Shown: piece by piece, positions 1 through 6,557 of the stretch
How the letters are laid out: each line of letters starts with the position of its first letter
Position numbering within the stretch: the first letter of the stretch is position 1
NCBI GenBank assembly: GCA_002401695.1
Contig: NVTV01000011.1
Location: forward strand, 1 to 43,191
Direction of reading: 5' to 3'
From: Alphaproteobacteria bacterium
GTDB taxonomy: Bacteria > Pseudomonadota > Alphaproteobacteria > Micavibrionales > Micavibrionaceae
DNA: 43,191 nucleotides
Notes under the pieces: generated by a model
The model's input: only the letters and a program-made list of their open reading frames with translations
Told to the model about the DNA's origin: nothing
Database searches by the model: none
Position numbers and translations under genes: made by a program

Positions 1-48
1 CTTCTAGGGGGGGTGGAAGGTGAGCTTCTAGGCAGGGTGGAAGGTGAG
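1..48. repeat. 24-bp tandem direct repeat, two copies
   Basis: Positions 1-24 and 25-48 are the same 24-base unit with two differences, and a degenerate partial third copy begins at 49. The unit is in frame with the replication gene and encodes an eight-residue LLGRVEGE-like repeat. The array may extend left of the window. In replication genes such iterated sequence can be initiator-binding (iteron-like) DNA, but two copies are too few to claim an origin. Confidence 0.6.
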
Positions 49-570
49 CTTCCTACAGAACGTCTTTCTTTAACGTCTATAAAAGAAAAAAAGCCGCTGA
101 CGCGATATTCTTTTTGTCGGGAAATAAATAGGGCGATCAAGTCGGATGATATGGGTGACGAATTCTCACACCTCGGAGAAGCAGAGATTGTGAACAACAC
201 TGGGGCGTGTTTGGACTGGTTAGAAATGAAATTCGATATCTTGCCAGTTGAGGGCAAGGGCATCTTTCACATGCGCGCATGGCTACGCAAGGGCATGTCT
301 CTCGATAAAGTCTCAAAACCAGCAAGGGCTTCCAAGGGGGAGCATGAGGAAATTTCCGTAGACGATCTTCCAGAATGGCAGCAAAAGGCTATAGCGAATG
401 GGCTTTTTGAAGCTGGTGTATTTAAAAGCTGGATCAAGCCCCTTGAGTGGAACGGCAACGGCACAGTTTACGCACCCACACGCTTTATCGCCGAAAAGGT
501 CGAGAATACATACATGCCACAGCTTGTAGCAGCCCTTCACGCAGATATCAAAATTGAGGTGAAACCATGA
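1..570 (+). CDS. Provirus replication protein with C-terminal DnaA_N-like domain (5' partial)
   Basis: The frame is open to the left edge, so the true start is probably outside; the first possible internal start is a GTG at 13. Counted from that GTG, residues about 121-178 resemble the DnaA N-terminal domain (DnaA_N): a helix ending in FKSWIKPLEW, then TVYAPTRFIAEKV and a last helix. In DnaA this domain recruits DnaB helicase, so I infer a replication initiator or helicase-recruiting protein of the provirus. The N-terminal part starts with an acidic eight-residue repeat and is otherwise unrecognised; no winged helix was identified by eye. The stop overlaps the next gene start by ATGA, making this the head of the early operon seen here. 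The domain call is by eye. Confidence 0.65.
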   Translation, partial: LLGGVEGELLGRVEGELPTERLSLTSIKEKKPLTRYSFCREINRAIKSDDMGDEFSHLGEAEIVNNTGACLDWLEMKFDILPVEGKGIFHMRAWLRKGMSLDKVSKPARASKGEHEEISVDDLPEWQQKAIANGLFEAGVFKSWIKPLEWNGNGTVYAPTRFIAEKVENTYMPQLVAALHADIKIEVKP

Positions 571-719
571 CTTTTATTTGCTTTATCAGATCAATTGTAT
601 CAACAACGTTTTTGAAAATTGCATATGAAATTTGCCCTGAGCCAGATAAAGGATTTCTAGCTCAGAGTATGGTGGACTACGTCAAAAATAGCCTAGAACA
701 TTATGAGGAAAATAAATGA
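567..719 (+). CDS. Small provirus protein, 50 aa
   Basis: A 50-codon frame begins at an ATG overlapping the stop of the replication gene and ends overlapping the next tiny frame, an arrangement typical of translationally coupled phage genes. The N-terminal third is hydrophobic (MTFICFIRSIVSTTFLKIAY), and the C-terminal half is acidic and helical. It may be a peripheral membrane or regulatory protein. The family is not recognised. Confidence 0.5.
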   Translation: MTFICFIRSIVSTTFLKIAYEICPEPDKGFLAQSMVDYVKNSLEHYEENK

Positions 720-799
720 TTACACCACCATTAGTAATAAAACTCGCAAGTATTGCGGTTGGCGTTGTCGTCATTATCAGATGGAAAGATTTCTTATGA
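716..799 (+). CDS. Tiny membrane protein, 27 aa
   Basis: This 27-codon frame lies between two ATGA overlaps, with the upstream gene at 716 and the downstream gene at 796. It is almost entirely one transmembrane helix (about residues 5-22, LVIKLASIAVGVVVII) followed by a basic RWKDFL tail. The position and the hydrophobic helix favour a real small membrane protein such as a virion membrane protein, but the length makes it uncertain. Confidence 0.4.
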   Translation: MITPPLVIKLASIAVGVVVIIRWKDFL

Positions 800-1077
800 G
801 CCTGTCACGTCTGAAAGAACATATCCAACAGCTTTCCCAAGCCAGCGGCTTTGCCAAAGTTCCCAAAGCTGAAAAGGTTATAGCCCTCCTCGGTGATATT
901 TTGATAGCGCAGCAAGCCGAGATAGACCATCTCCGAAGAGCAGGCGTGTTGGCAGTTAAATCTCATGAGGCAGGGCTTCTTGTCGGCATTTCTCTTAATG
1001 AGGACATGGAAAACCTGAAAAAGTGCGTGAATTTCCTACACAAAACGATTGAGGAAAACAATGGTGCATCAAGTTAA
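796..1077 (+). CDS. Coiled-coil provirus protein, 93 aa
   Basis: The start chosen is the ATG at 796, which overlaps the previous stop; an in-frame ATG at 703 would overlap two coupled small genes. The protein is mostly helical, with heptad-like runs near residues 3-16 and 30-52 and again towards the C-terminus, so it is probably an oligomeric helical protein. It overlaps the next gene by 17 bases. The family is not recognised; a small early regulator or assembly factor is possible. Confidence 0.6.
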   Translation: MSLSRLKEHIQQLSQASGFAKVPKAEKVIALLGDILIAQQAEIDHLRRAGVLAVKSHEAGLLVGISLNEDMENLKKCVNFLHKTIEENNGASS

Positions 1078-1471
1078 ACAAGGCGAAGTTGTTGGGCATG
1101 ATGTTTGCGCGTCTTGCCGTGAAGAAGTCGAGGTAAAGGTAAATTCCAAGGGCGGGCTATACGCGTATTGCACCGCAGTTGTGCGCCCCGAAGCAAAAGG
1201 AAATAAAAAATATTGCTGGGATAGACACACGTTTAGCCCATACGCAGTTGGCGAAATTTTAAACGATTACTTAGAAGGAAAGGCATTAGAAAATGTTCAC
1301 ATTGAACCTAGGGAAGAGCAAGGAAGCGCAGACGACACAGGGCGCACCGAAGGAATTGACGAAAGAGGAGACGATGCCGAAACCATCGTCTCCCCAACCG
1401 TCATTATCGGAGAGCCTCCAAGAGGAGGTCTTGCCGCAGGACTTAAACACTTCCTCACCGCTGACGAATGA
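1061..1471 (+). CDS. Cys-rich putative zinc-binding provirus protein, 136 aa
   Basis: The ATG at 1061 is preceded by a GAGG-type ribosome site, so it is preferred over the TTG at 1049. Cys16, Cys19, Cys37 and Cys52, followed by His56, could form a zinc ribbon or knuckle, suggesting a nucleic-acid-binding protein. The C-terminal half (about residues 78-136) is low-complexity, rich in Glu, Gly and Asp, and overlaps the next gene in another frame by up to 179 bases. The zinc-like part precedes the overlap, so the tail could be the expendable part of the overlap. The function is unknown. Confidence 0.55.
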   Translation: MVHQVKQGEVVGHDVCASCREEVEVKVNSKGGLYAYCTAVVRPEAKGNKKYCWDRHTFSPYAVGEILNDYLEGKALENVHIEPREEQGSADDTGRTEGIDERGDDAETIVSPTVIIGEPPRGGLAAGLKHFLTADE

Positions 1472-1928
1472 TACTCCTACTCATTTTAATGTCCTTATCG
1501 AAGAGAAAAAGCGGGATGAGGAACAGAAAAAAGTAGCAGAAGTAAGCTCAAAACTGATCAGTTTGGAAGAGTTTCAACAGTCATTCATAGGCTTACACGG
1601 CATTGCCTCCAGTTTCACCGGCATTCAAGCACTGACAATTCCAAATAGCCATGTGAAAGAGCCTACAGCCAATGATGTAGCCGCTGTCATGTATAAAAAT
1701 ATTCGGAAAATCCCGATGCTACATTTCATTCTATCGCCTGAAAGTACGTGGTTAGGTGATGCGTTTGTAATGGTTGTTTACGTGCAGGGAATGCGCAAAG
1801 CAATTGGCGAAGAGTTAAATACGGATGAGAAGGCTAGTGTCAATTTCTCTTCCGCAAAACGAGCGACACAACAACCAACAGAAGATGGCGAGCCTAGCGA
1901 AGAGCAGGCCGCTGCATTAGGAGCATAA
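1293..1928 (+). CDS. Provirus protein of unknown function, 211 aa (or 184 aa from 1374)
   Basis: Two starts are plausible. The ATG at 1293 has an AAGGAAAGG upstream. The ATG at 1374 has a stronger AGAGGAG three bases before it, the same close spacing as the ATPase start at 2134. The N-terminus is Pro/Ser/Glu-rich and disordered-looking. The middle, about residues 88-175, looks folded and ends with VMVVYVQGMRKAIGEEL. The C-terminus is again low-complexity. The next gene starts four bases after its stop. The family is not recognised; a minor structural or replication-associated protein is possible. Confidence 0.6.
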   Translation: MFTLNLGKSKEAQTTQGAPKELTKEETMPKPSSPQPSLSESLQEEVLPQDLNTSSPLTNDTPTHFNVLIEEKKRDEEQKKVAEVSSKLISLEEFQQSFIGLHGIASSFTGIQALTIPNSHVKEPTANDVAAVMYKNIRKIPMLHFILSPESTWLGDAFVMVVYVQGMRKAIGEELNTDEKASVNFSSAKRATQQPTEDGEPSEEQAAALGA

Positions 1929-1931
1929 AAA

Positions 1932-2150
1932 GTGAATAGATCAACAGAAGTATTTTTTGGGTGGGCGTGTATCGCGATAATAATAGCAACTTTTGACTAC
2001 TGCGTTAAAAACGCCAATGAAGGTGAAAAGCTGTGCGAAGAGACCCGTTCTTATCGTCTAGCTAACGTGCTTATGGTCAGAAAAATAGAAGAACAAAATG
2101 CGGCACAAGATCAGCCAGAAGAAAGCGGAGATCATGAAGAAAGTAGCTGA
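1932..2150 (+). CDS. Small membrane protein, GTG start, 72 aa
   Basis: A GTG start at 1932 has an AGGAGC site at a suitable distance inside the end of the previous gene. One transmembrane helix spans about residues 8-25 (FFGWACIAIIIATFDYCV). It is followed by a charged helix and an acidic tail. Its end overlaps the start of the ATPase gene. Placement just before the packaging ATPase fits a virion membrane or packaging-vertex protein, as small membrane proteins accompany the ATPase in PRD1/PM2-type viruses. That role is inferred from context only. Confidence 0.6.
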   Translation: MNRSTEVFFGWACIAIIIATFDYCVKNANEGEKLCEETRSYRLANVLMVRKIEEQNAAQDQPEESGDHEESS

Positions 2151-2808
2151 ACATTTGGGCGTGTGGGGTGGCTCTGGGTCAGGTAAATCCACCTTCCTTA
2201 AGGAAAAAATAGCCAAGAGAAAACGCGTCATTTGCCTTGATCCTATGGGCGATTGGGCTTTTGAAAAGGGCTTCCGTAGCTTCAAAACCAAGGCGCGCAT
2301 GTATAGCTATATGCGCGAAAATTGGCATAAAGGCTATAAGGTTGTTTTGTTGGTTGACGAGGTGAAGACAGACCCTCAAGCCCTGCTGATTGAGGTCGTT
2401 ACCGATATCATGTATACGATCCAAAAAAATTACAAAGACAGCAATGGTGCAAAGGATTATGAAATAACGTTATTGATTGATGAGCTTGCAGATTTCTTGC
2501 CAAACATAACGTTAAAGCCTAGTCAAATGGTTCTCAAGCGACTGATGAATAAAGGCCGTCATTACGGCGTTGATGTGTTTGGGGCATCGCAGAGGATTGC
2601 GGATGTTCATTTGAGTTTCCGTGCAAATTCAACAGAGAATTTCTTTTTCAGACAAGATGAAGATGTTGATCGTAAAAGGATTTTAGGCGCTATAGGCCGT
2701 GAACATCGTGCCGATTTGATGAGTTTAGGCGATCATGAGTACCTTAATTTCAAAAAAGGCGTTGTCACCAAAGGCAAAAACAAGTGCAACTTTAAAAGAA
2801 GGAGATAG
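2134..2808 (+). CDS. FtsK/HerA-type genome-packaging ATPase
   Basis: The 224-residue protein from the ATG at 2134 (GGAG three bases upstream) has a Walker A at residues 12-20 (GGSGSGKST) and a Walker B at 111-117 (ITLLIDE). The segment GRHYGVDVFGASQR at 141-154 carries the sensor/arginine region typical of the FtsK-HerA packaging ATPases of double jelly-roll viruses (PM2 P9, PRD1 P9, poxvirus A32). It would drive DNA into the preformed capsid at a membrane vertex. The size matches this compact viral family rather than cellular FtsK. An in-frame ATG at 2098 is less likely because it overlaps the previous gene further. Zot-like ATPases of filamentous phages are the main alternative, but the coat protein downstream argues for the jelly-roll lineage. 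Confidence 0.85.
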   Translation: MKKVAEHLGVWGGSGSGKSTFLKEKIAKRKRVICLDPMGDWAFEKGFRSFKTKARMYSYMRENWHKGYKVVLLVDEVKTDPQALLIEVVTDIMYTIQKNYKDSNGAKDYEITLLIDELADFLPNITLKPSQMVLKRLMNKGRHYGVDVFGASQRIADVHLSFRANSTENFFFRQDEDVDRKRILGAIGREHRADLMSLGDHEYLNFKKGVVTKGKNKCNFKRRR

Positions 2809-2811
2809 TCT

Positions 2812-3006
2812 ATGTACTACAAAATAACAGGAAACAAGGGGCAAGTGCGTTATGTTCAGGCCAAAAGCAAAGCAGTTGGCGAAGTGGTCGCTACACGGCT
2901 ACAGAAGGTCAAGGATATGGGCAGAATTAAGAGCTTTGAGCATTTGAAGTTTGAAAGAATCACACCTGACGATGTAATGAAAGTTGCAGTAGATGCGGAA
3001 GAATAG
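2812..3006 (+). CDS. Small provirus protein, 64 aa
   Basis: The ATG at 2812 lies three bases after the ATPase stop, with a strong AAGGAG seven bases upstream. The protein is basic in its first half and has an alternating strand-helix look (MYYKITGNKGQVRYVQAKSK), with an acidic C-terminus. No transmembrane segment or Cys pair is visible. The family is not recognised; a small DNA-binding or assembly protein is possible. Confidence 0.65.
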   Translation: MYYKITGNKGQVRYVQAKSKAVGEVVATRLQKVKDMGRIKSFEHLKFERITPDDVMKVAVDAEE

Positions 3007-3190
3007 CCGCTATACTGACTTGAAATGGAATTCAAAAAAGAACCTTTCGAGTTCCAAGAAGAAAATGGAAGCCCTCGCCGCTAAATGGGCTGACGTTGAT
3101 TTCTTTATTGTCGGACAGATTGAAGATGTTATCGCCAAAATTGAAGAGATTGAGGAAGATATCAACGGCATTGATCCAAGGAAGTTTTAG
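2993..3190 (+). CDS. Small provirus protein, 65 aa
   Basis: The frame begins with an ATG overlapping the end of the previous gene and ends just before the terminator at 3193. The N-terminus is very basic (RKNSRYTDLKWNSKKNLSSS) and the C-terminal half is an acidic helix (IEDVIAKIEEIEEDI) with coiled-coil character. A shorter start at 3065 is possible. It is the last gene of the early transcription block. The function is unknown; a nucleic-acid-binding dimer is a reasonable guess. Confidence 0.5.
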   Translation: MRKNSRYTDLKWNSKKNLSSSKKKMEALAAKWADVDFFIVGQIEDVIAKIEEIEEDINGIDPRKF

Positions 3191-3192
3191 GG

Positions 3193-3220
3193 AAGGGCGC
3201 ATAAATTGCGCCTTTCTTTG
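3193..3220 (+). terminator. Intrinsic terminator after the early/packaging block
   Basis: A nine-base-pair stem, AAGGGCGCA (3193-3201) with TGCGCCTTT (3207-3215) and one G-T wobble, encloses a five-base loop. It is followed by a T-rich tract that continues to about 3238. It lies just after the stop at 3190 and separates the early block from the structural genes. Confidence 0.8.
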
Positions 3221-3240
3221 TAATTATATTTCTTTTTTAA

Positions 3241-3257
3241 CTATAGTCGGACTATAG
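3241..3257. promoter_or_regulatory. 17-bp palindrome, possible operator
   Basis: CTATAGTCGGACTATAG is a perfect inverted repeat of two 8-base arms around a single central base. It lies between the early terminator and the first small gene of the structural block, where a late promoter would be expected. It is too short in its loop to be an RNA hairpin, so it looks like a dimeric protein-binding site. No convincing -35/-10 pair could be assigned nearby. Confidence 0.5.
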
Positions 3258-3330
3258 CTCGCCCAAAAAAATATTCATTTACAAAGTTGATTCCGATTGC
3301 CCATGCTTAAACCCAATTCAAGGGGGCATC

Positions 3331-3423
3331 ATGTCTTTTCACAAATTCGCATACGCAGTTTCAATCGGCATAACGACCCTCATTATCTGGGAAACATTCT
3401 TCAAACAAGGGAATAAATCATGA
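3331..3423 (+). CDS. Tiny membrane protein, 30 aa
   Basis: The ATG at 3331 is preceded by AAGGGGGC, a good ribosome site. The 30-residue product is one hydrophobic helix (about residues 6-22, FAYAVSIGITTLIIWET) with a short polar tail. It overlaps the next gene by ATGA. Clusters of tiny membrane proteins next to the coat protein are typical of PM2-like viruses, whose internal membrane is full of them. I infer a virion membrane protein. Confidence 0.55.
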   Translation: MSFHKFAYAVSIGITTLIIWETFFKQGNKS

Positions 3424-3569
3424 CACTTAAATCACTCACTAAAGGCACAATGCCCGTATTTATCGGCGTAGCAGCCCTAGCATTAACCGTTCGTTACTTT
3501 GGCGATTATCCAATCATTAAGGATATCAAAGAGGGCTTACGCGGCAATTCAACGAGTTGGTTTGGTTAA
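3420..3569 (+). CDS. Small membrane protein, 49 aa
   Basis: The frame is translationally coupled to the previous gene through an ATGA overlap at 3420. The basic N-terminus is followed by a hydrophobic helix at about residues 11-26 (MPVFIGVAALALTVRYFG), then a polar tail. It lies 43 bases before the coat protein gene. A virion membrane protein is inferred from context; no family is recognised. Confidence 0.55.
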   Translation: MTLKSLTKGTMPVFIGVAALALTVRYFGDYPIIKDIKEGLRGNSTSWFG

Positions 3570-3612
3570 TCCATCAAGCATTTTTCAATTTAAATAGGAA
3601 AGGGCTGGGATC

Positions 3613-4476
3613 ATGGCCACGAAAAGAACAATACCACTAAATAGAATTGAAGGCGTGTCTGCGGGCGGCTCTCCAATTCTACAGCTACCAACAAATGTAC
3701 GTTATCATGTTATCGCGTTGGAATACTGGACAACAACAGCAGGTGGTGCAACACGTGCCACGATGGAAGACGAAATTAAACAGCTTCGCCTCCTTCTGGA
3801 AGAAGTGCCACAACGTAAAATGTCCTCATACGAGCTATTTAAGGCCAATGAAGCAAAGGGTGTTGTTGTTATTGAAGGTGATGATACGCATCCGGGTTAT
3901 CTGTTTATATTTTTATCAGAGCCACAACGCGATAGTAATTTGCTTGATGAAAGTACAGCATGGGGCATGCTTGGCGTTGAGGACTTTCAACTCGAACTTG
4001 ATATCAAGGATACAGGGCAAACTGTCAAACTTAAGGGCATTGCTCTCATTGATGATGTGCAGGAAGCACCTGCAGGCATTGTAAAGTGGAAGCATAACGT
4101 CATCACTATTGGTGCGACTGGCGAAGAGCCATATACAATCAACACGACAAATGGCGACAGCATCCAATCACTTATGTTCTTTGAAGATACAGCAGGTGAT
4201 ATTGATGATCTTTTGCTTGAGTGGGACGGTATTAAAATTAGTCAGCTCACAGGAAATCAGCAAGCAGCAATGGTGAAATCAGTCGGCAATGGTACTGCTT
4301 ACGTAGATAAATTACGCCATATTGTACTTGATCGGAATAATCCACCTGACGCACTGCGCACTGTTAAAACGGTGAATGGTCAGGCGCGCGCTGTACAGGA
4401 AACAATTGCCACACTGAACATGACAGCGGCACGCAATGTGACGTTGATTAGAGAAGTTGTTGGCTCTCCTGATTAA
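3613..4476 (+). CDS. Putative double jelly-roll major capsid protein (PM2 P2-like)
   Basis: The 287-residue protein starts IPLNRIEGVSAGGSPILQLP, then RYHVIALEYW and an extended region with a helix (ATMEDEIKQLRLLLEEV) and SYELFKANEAKG. This matches my recollection of the viral coat protein P2 N-terminal domain seen in PM2 and related proviruses. Length is close to the 269 residues of PM2 P2. The rest is strand-rich with no transmembrane segment, as expected for a trimeric double jelly-roll capsomer. It follows the packaging ATPase and small membrane genes, and a hairpin follows it at 4494. The assignment rests on motif memory, size and order; structure prediction would test it directly. Confidence 0.75.
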   Translation: MATKRTIPLNRIEGVSAGGSPILQLPTNVRYHVIALEYWTTTAGGATRATMEDEIKQLRLLLEEVPQRKMSSYELFKANEAKGVVVIEGDDTHPGYLFIFLSEPQRDSNLLDESTAWGMLGVEDFQLELDIKDTGQTVKLKGIALIDDVQEAPAGIVKWKHNVITIGATGEEPYTINTTNGDSIQSLMFFEDTAGDIDDLLLEWDGIKISQLTGNQQAAMVKSVGNGTAYVDKLRHIVLDRNNPPDALRTVKTVNGQARAVQETIATLNMTAARNVTLIREVVGSPD

Positions 4477-4493
4477 AGTTTACTCCTCCCCGT

Positions 4494-4512
4494 CAAGCCC
4501 GTTCTGGGCTTG
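4494..4512 (+). terminator. Hairpin after the coat gene, possible attenuator
   Basis: A perfect seven-base-pair stem, CAAGCCC with GGGCTTG, around a five-base loop follows the coat protein stop by 18 bases. No T-run follows, so it is more likely to stabilise the coat mRNA or to reduce read-through than to terminate fully. That would raise coat protein output relative to the genes downstream. Confidence 0.5.
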
Positions 4513-4541
4513 GCACCCTAATTTATAATTAAGGATATGCC

Positions 4542-4922
4542 ATGTGCTTTGAAACAATAGAAGACTTTGGAAGATCAGTCACAGGAGGAGGGTTACCTAT
4601 TCCAGCCAGCAAGCCAACTCCAGATGTCCAAACCTCGGCTGTATCAGGTAATCAAACATCGATCTTAGGTGGTTTGTGGGATTCTGCATTAGGCGTTTTT
4701 AAGCAAGTTGGACATATTGAACTTGAGCGTTATGAGACAAAACGCTTGACAGATTTACGCCAAGAAGAAAATAAGGCGCGGGCTTATCGTGACGGGACAT
4801 TAGCAGGAACGGTTCAGCAATATCTAGGCTATGCCGATGATCCTAAGACAAAAAACACCGCATTTATTATTGGCGGGGTAATGGTAACGATTGGTTTGTT
4901 TTTGCTAGTAAAGAGGACTTAA
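4542..4922 (+). CDS. Virion membrane-associated protein, 126 aa
   Basis: The protein begins MCFETIEDFG, has a Pro/Thr/Ser-rich linker at about residues 15-40 and a helical middle (FKQVGHIELERYETKRLTDL). It ends with one transmembrane helix at about 104-122 (TAFIIGGVMVTIGLFLLVKR). The Met-Cys-Phe start and the single C-terminal membrane span are shared with the protein at 5527. A virion membrane protein facing the capsid is inferred from neighbours; no family is recognised. Confidence 0.65.
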   Translation: MCFETIEDFGRSVTGGGLPIPASKPTPDVQTSAVSGNQTSILGGLWDSALGVFKQVGHIELERYETKRLTDLRQEENKARAYRDGTLAGTVQQYLGYADDPKTKNTAFIIGGVMVTIGLFLLVKRT

Positions 4923-4923
4923 C

Positions 4924-5148
4924 ATGCCTTTACCTCCATTAAATATTACATCGGTTGCAACGCCAACAACATCTGGTTATTCGCCAACAAGCACAGGTGA
5001 CTTTTTTTCAAATAGAACGGCTGTACCTCCAACTCCGCAGGATTTATTTAATGCCAATATTGGTGTTGGTGGTAATACCAATTCTTTATTACTTCTTGGC
5101 GGCGCGATTTTCCTTGCTTTCGTATTATTGGGAAAGATAAAGCTATGA
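4924..5148 (+). CDS. Small C-terminally anchored membrane protein, 74 aa
   Basis: The start is one base after the previous stop. The first 50 residues are rich in Pro, Thr, Ser and Asn and look extended. One transmembrane helix follows at about 54-70 (SLLLLGGAIFLAFVLLGKI) with a Lys end. It overlaps the next gene by ATGA. It is probably a virion membrane protein with an exposed flexible arm that could link membrane and capsid. Confidence 0.6.
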   Translation: MPLPPLNITSVATPTTSGYSPTSTGDFFSNRTAVPPTPQDLFNANIGVGGNTNSLLLLGGAIFLAFVLLGKIKL

Positions 5149-5537
5149 AATATTGGATTGATCGTACAAAGGCAGCAATCAAAGATCATACCGTTTTTAA
5201 CGGTTTGGCTGTTGACGATCGCGCCAAGTTTGCCGATCTATTTCTACGTCCTGAATTTCATCTTATTGAGCTGATATATGAGGATACTTATGCGCATGTG
5301 ATCTTCGAGATAGTGGGTGACACGTTCAAATTTCACCTAGTGAATTTCACAGCATTCAAAACACAGAATATGACGGAGCATTTCGTTACACAGATTGCAC
5401 CAATCATTTGTTTTGCTTTCGATCTCAAGAACATGGAAGCCACAGCAGAACGCAAAGGCATGGGACGCAAATTAGAGCGTCTTGGATTCGAGCATGTCGA
5501 GGGTAAAACATATAGGGGAAATACACATGTGTTTTAA
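5145..5537 (+). CDS. GNAT-fold-like provirus protein, 130 aa
   Basis: The order of elements recalls the GNAT acetyltransferase fold: strands at about 45-67 (LIELIYEDTYAHVIFEIVGD), a helix, and a C-terminal AERKGMGRKLERLGFEHVEGKTYRG like the last GNAT strands. The acetyl-CoA loop (Q/RxxGxG/A) is not clear; KGMGRKL is only a weak match. It may be a degenerate GNAT used structurally, as in some phage internal proteins, or an enzyme. It is coupled at both ends (5145 and 5527 overlaps) within the structural operon. Fold assignment is by eye and weak. Confidence 0.45.
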   Translation: MKYWIDRTKAAIKDHTVFNGLAVDDRAKFADLFLRPEFHLIELIYEDTYAHVIFEIVGDTFKFHLVNFTAFKTQNMTEHFVTQIAPIICFAFDLKNMEATAERKGMGRKLERLGFEHVEGKTYRGNTHVF

Positions 5538-5937
5538 TAAAGCAAAAGCCAGCCAAGACAGTCAAGTTACAGACAATCGTATTGGCGCGGATAATGGCGG
5601 CATCGCGGTACATAGTGTTGATGCTGATAAAGTTACCTTCGGAAGTGACGAGACAGCGCAATTCGCAATTGAAGCCAGTACAAACGCGCTGACGACCTCT
5701 ACAGAGTTTATAGGCGACGCATTAACAAGCTTCTTTAACCTCACGGATAAACGACTAGAGAGTGCGGACAGAAATCAAGCAGCACAACAGGCGTTAACTG
5801 GCAGTCTATTGGCAAAAGAGCAAGAAAGTTCTGATGACCGATTGATCAAAATATTTCAGTACGGCATTTTAGCATTTCTTGGCTATGCCGCTATCAAATC
5901 TGGCGCAATTAAAAATATTACGAGGGCAATAAAATGA
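5527..5937 (+). CDS. Virion membrane-associated protein, 136 aa
   Basis: The ATG at 5527 is chosen because AGGGGAA lies six bases upstream; an in-frame TTG at 5482 would overlap the previous gene by 56 bases. The protein begins MCFNKAKASQ, has a long helical middle (about residues 50-105), and ends with one transmembrane helix at about 112-128 (FQYGILAFLGYAAIKSG) plus a basic tail. The plan repeats that of the 126-residue protein at 4542. A virion membrane protein is inferred. Confidence 0.65.
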   Translation: MCFNKAKASQDSQVTDNRIGADNGGIAVHSVDADKVTFGSDETAQFAIEASTNALTTSTEFIGDALTSFFNLTDKRLESADRNQAAQQALTGSLLAKEQESSDDRLIKIFQYGILAFLGYAAIKSGAIKNITRAIK

Positions 5938-6557
5938 ATAATAACCCAAGAATTCGCCCATACCCTAACCGTGATCCATTAGCTATTGCGGCTGGTGAGG
6001 AACATCCAATATCTCGCGGTGGTACATTCTTGCGGGTAAGAACCGCAGATCAAAAATTTAGAATAGTTTTTGATGATCGTGATGAGGTGATTGCAGAAAT
6101 AAATGATGTTTTTGAATTTACAGACGCGAGCTTTAAAAAAGTAACCGTTGTAAACGATAGTGCTTACGTTTTGAACTTTCAGCTAGAAATAGGTGACGGC
6201 TCGATAAAGACTAATAAAATATCAATTGTTGATGACATTAAAATCCGCAATGCCAATGCTCCTAACGATGTTCTAGCGGCACAAGAAAAACGCGCCAGCA
6301 CTCTGAATGATCCAATTATCGAAGCAATCTTTGACGGCGCGGCATCACGTGAAATTCTCGCCGAAAATGCAGATAGAATAAACTGTCTCGTACGTAATTT
6401 ATCGTCAATCTACACAGCATATTTAGGCACAGCCGCCGTACAGTTGATCCCGCTCGCACCTAACGAGGTTTTAGACTTATCAGGCACAACCTACGCCCTG
6501 CATGCCGTCAACAACGATGGTGCGGACGTTGATTTATTGATTATTGAGGATGAATAA
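5934..6557 (+). CDS. Putative minor capsid/spike-base protein, 207 aa
   Basis: This strand-rich, acidic protein has no membrane segment. Two similar-looking beta units are visible: about residues 30-85 (FLRVRTADQKFRIVFDDRDEV onward) and about 140-205 (INCLVRNLSSIYTAYLGTAAV to the end). This suggests one or two small jelly-rolls of the kind that form penton or spike bases. It overlaps the genes on both sides by one to four bases. Position after the coat and membrane genes supports a vertex role. No family match is claimed. Confidence 0.5.
   Translation: MNNNPRIRPYPNRDPLAIAAGEEHPISRGGTFLRVRTADQKFRIVFDDRDEVIAEINDVFEFTDASFKKVTVVNDSAYVLNFQLEIGDGSIKTNKISIVDDIKIRNANAPNDVLAAQEKRASTLNDPIIEAIFDGAASREILAENADRINCLVRNLSSIYTAYLGTAAVQLIPLAPNEVLDLSGTTYALHAVNNDGADVDLLIIEDE

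Noticed and set aside
2134..2808. Zot-type filamentous phage assembly ATPase
   Set aside because: The Walker motifs alone would allow it, but there is no C-terminal membrane span, and a coat protein of double jelly-roll type follows.
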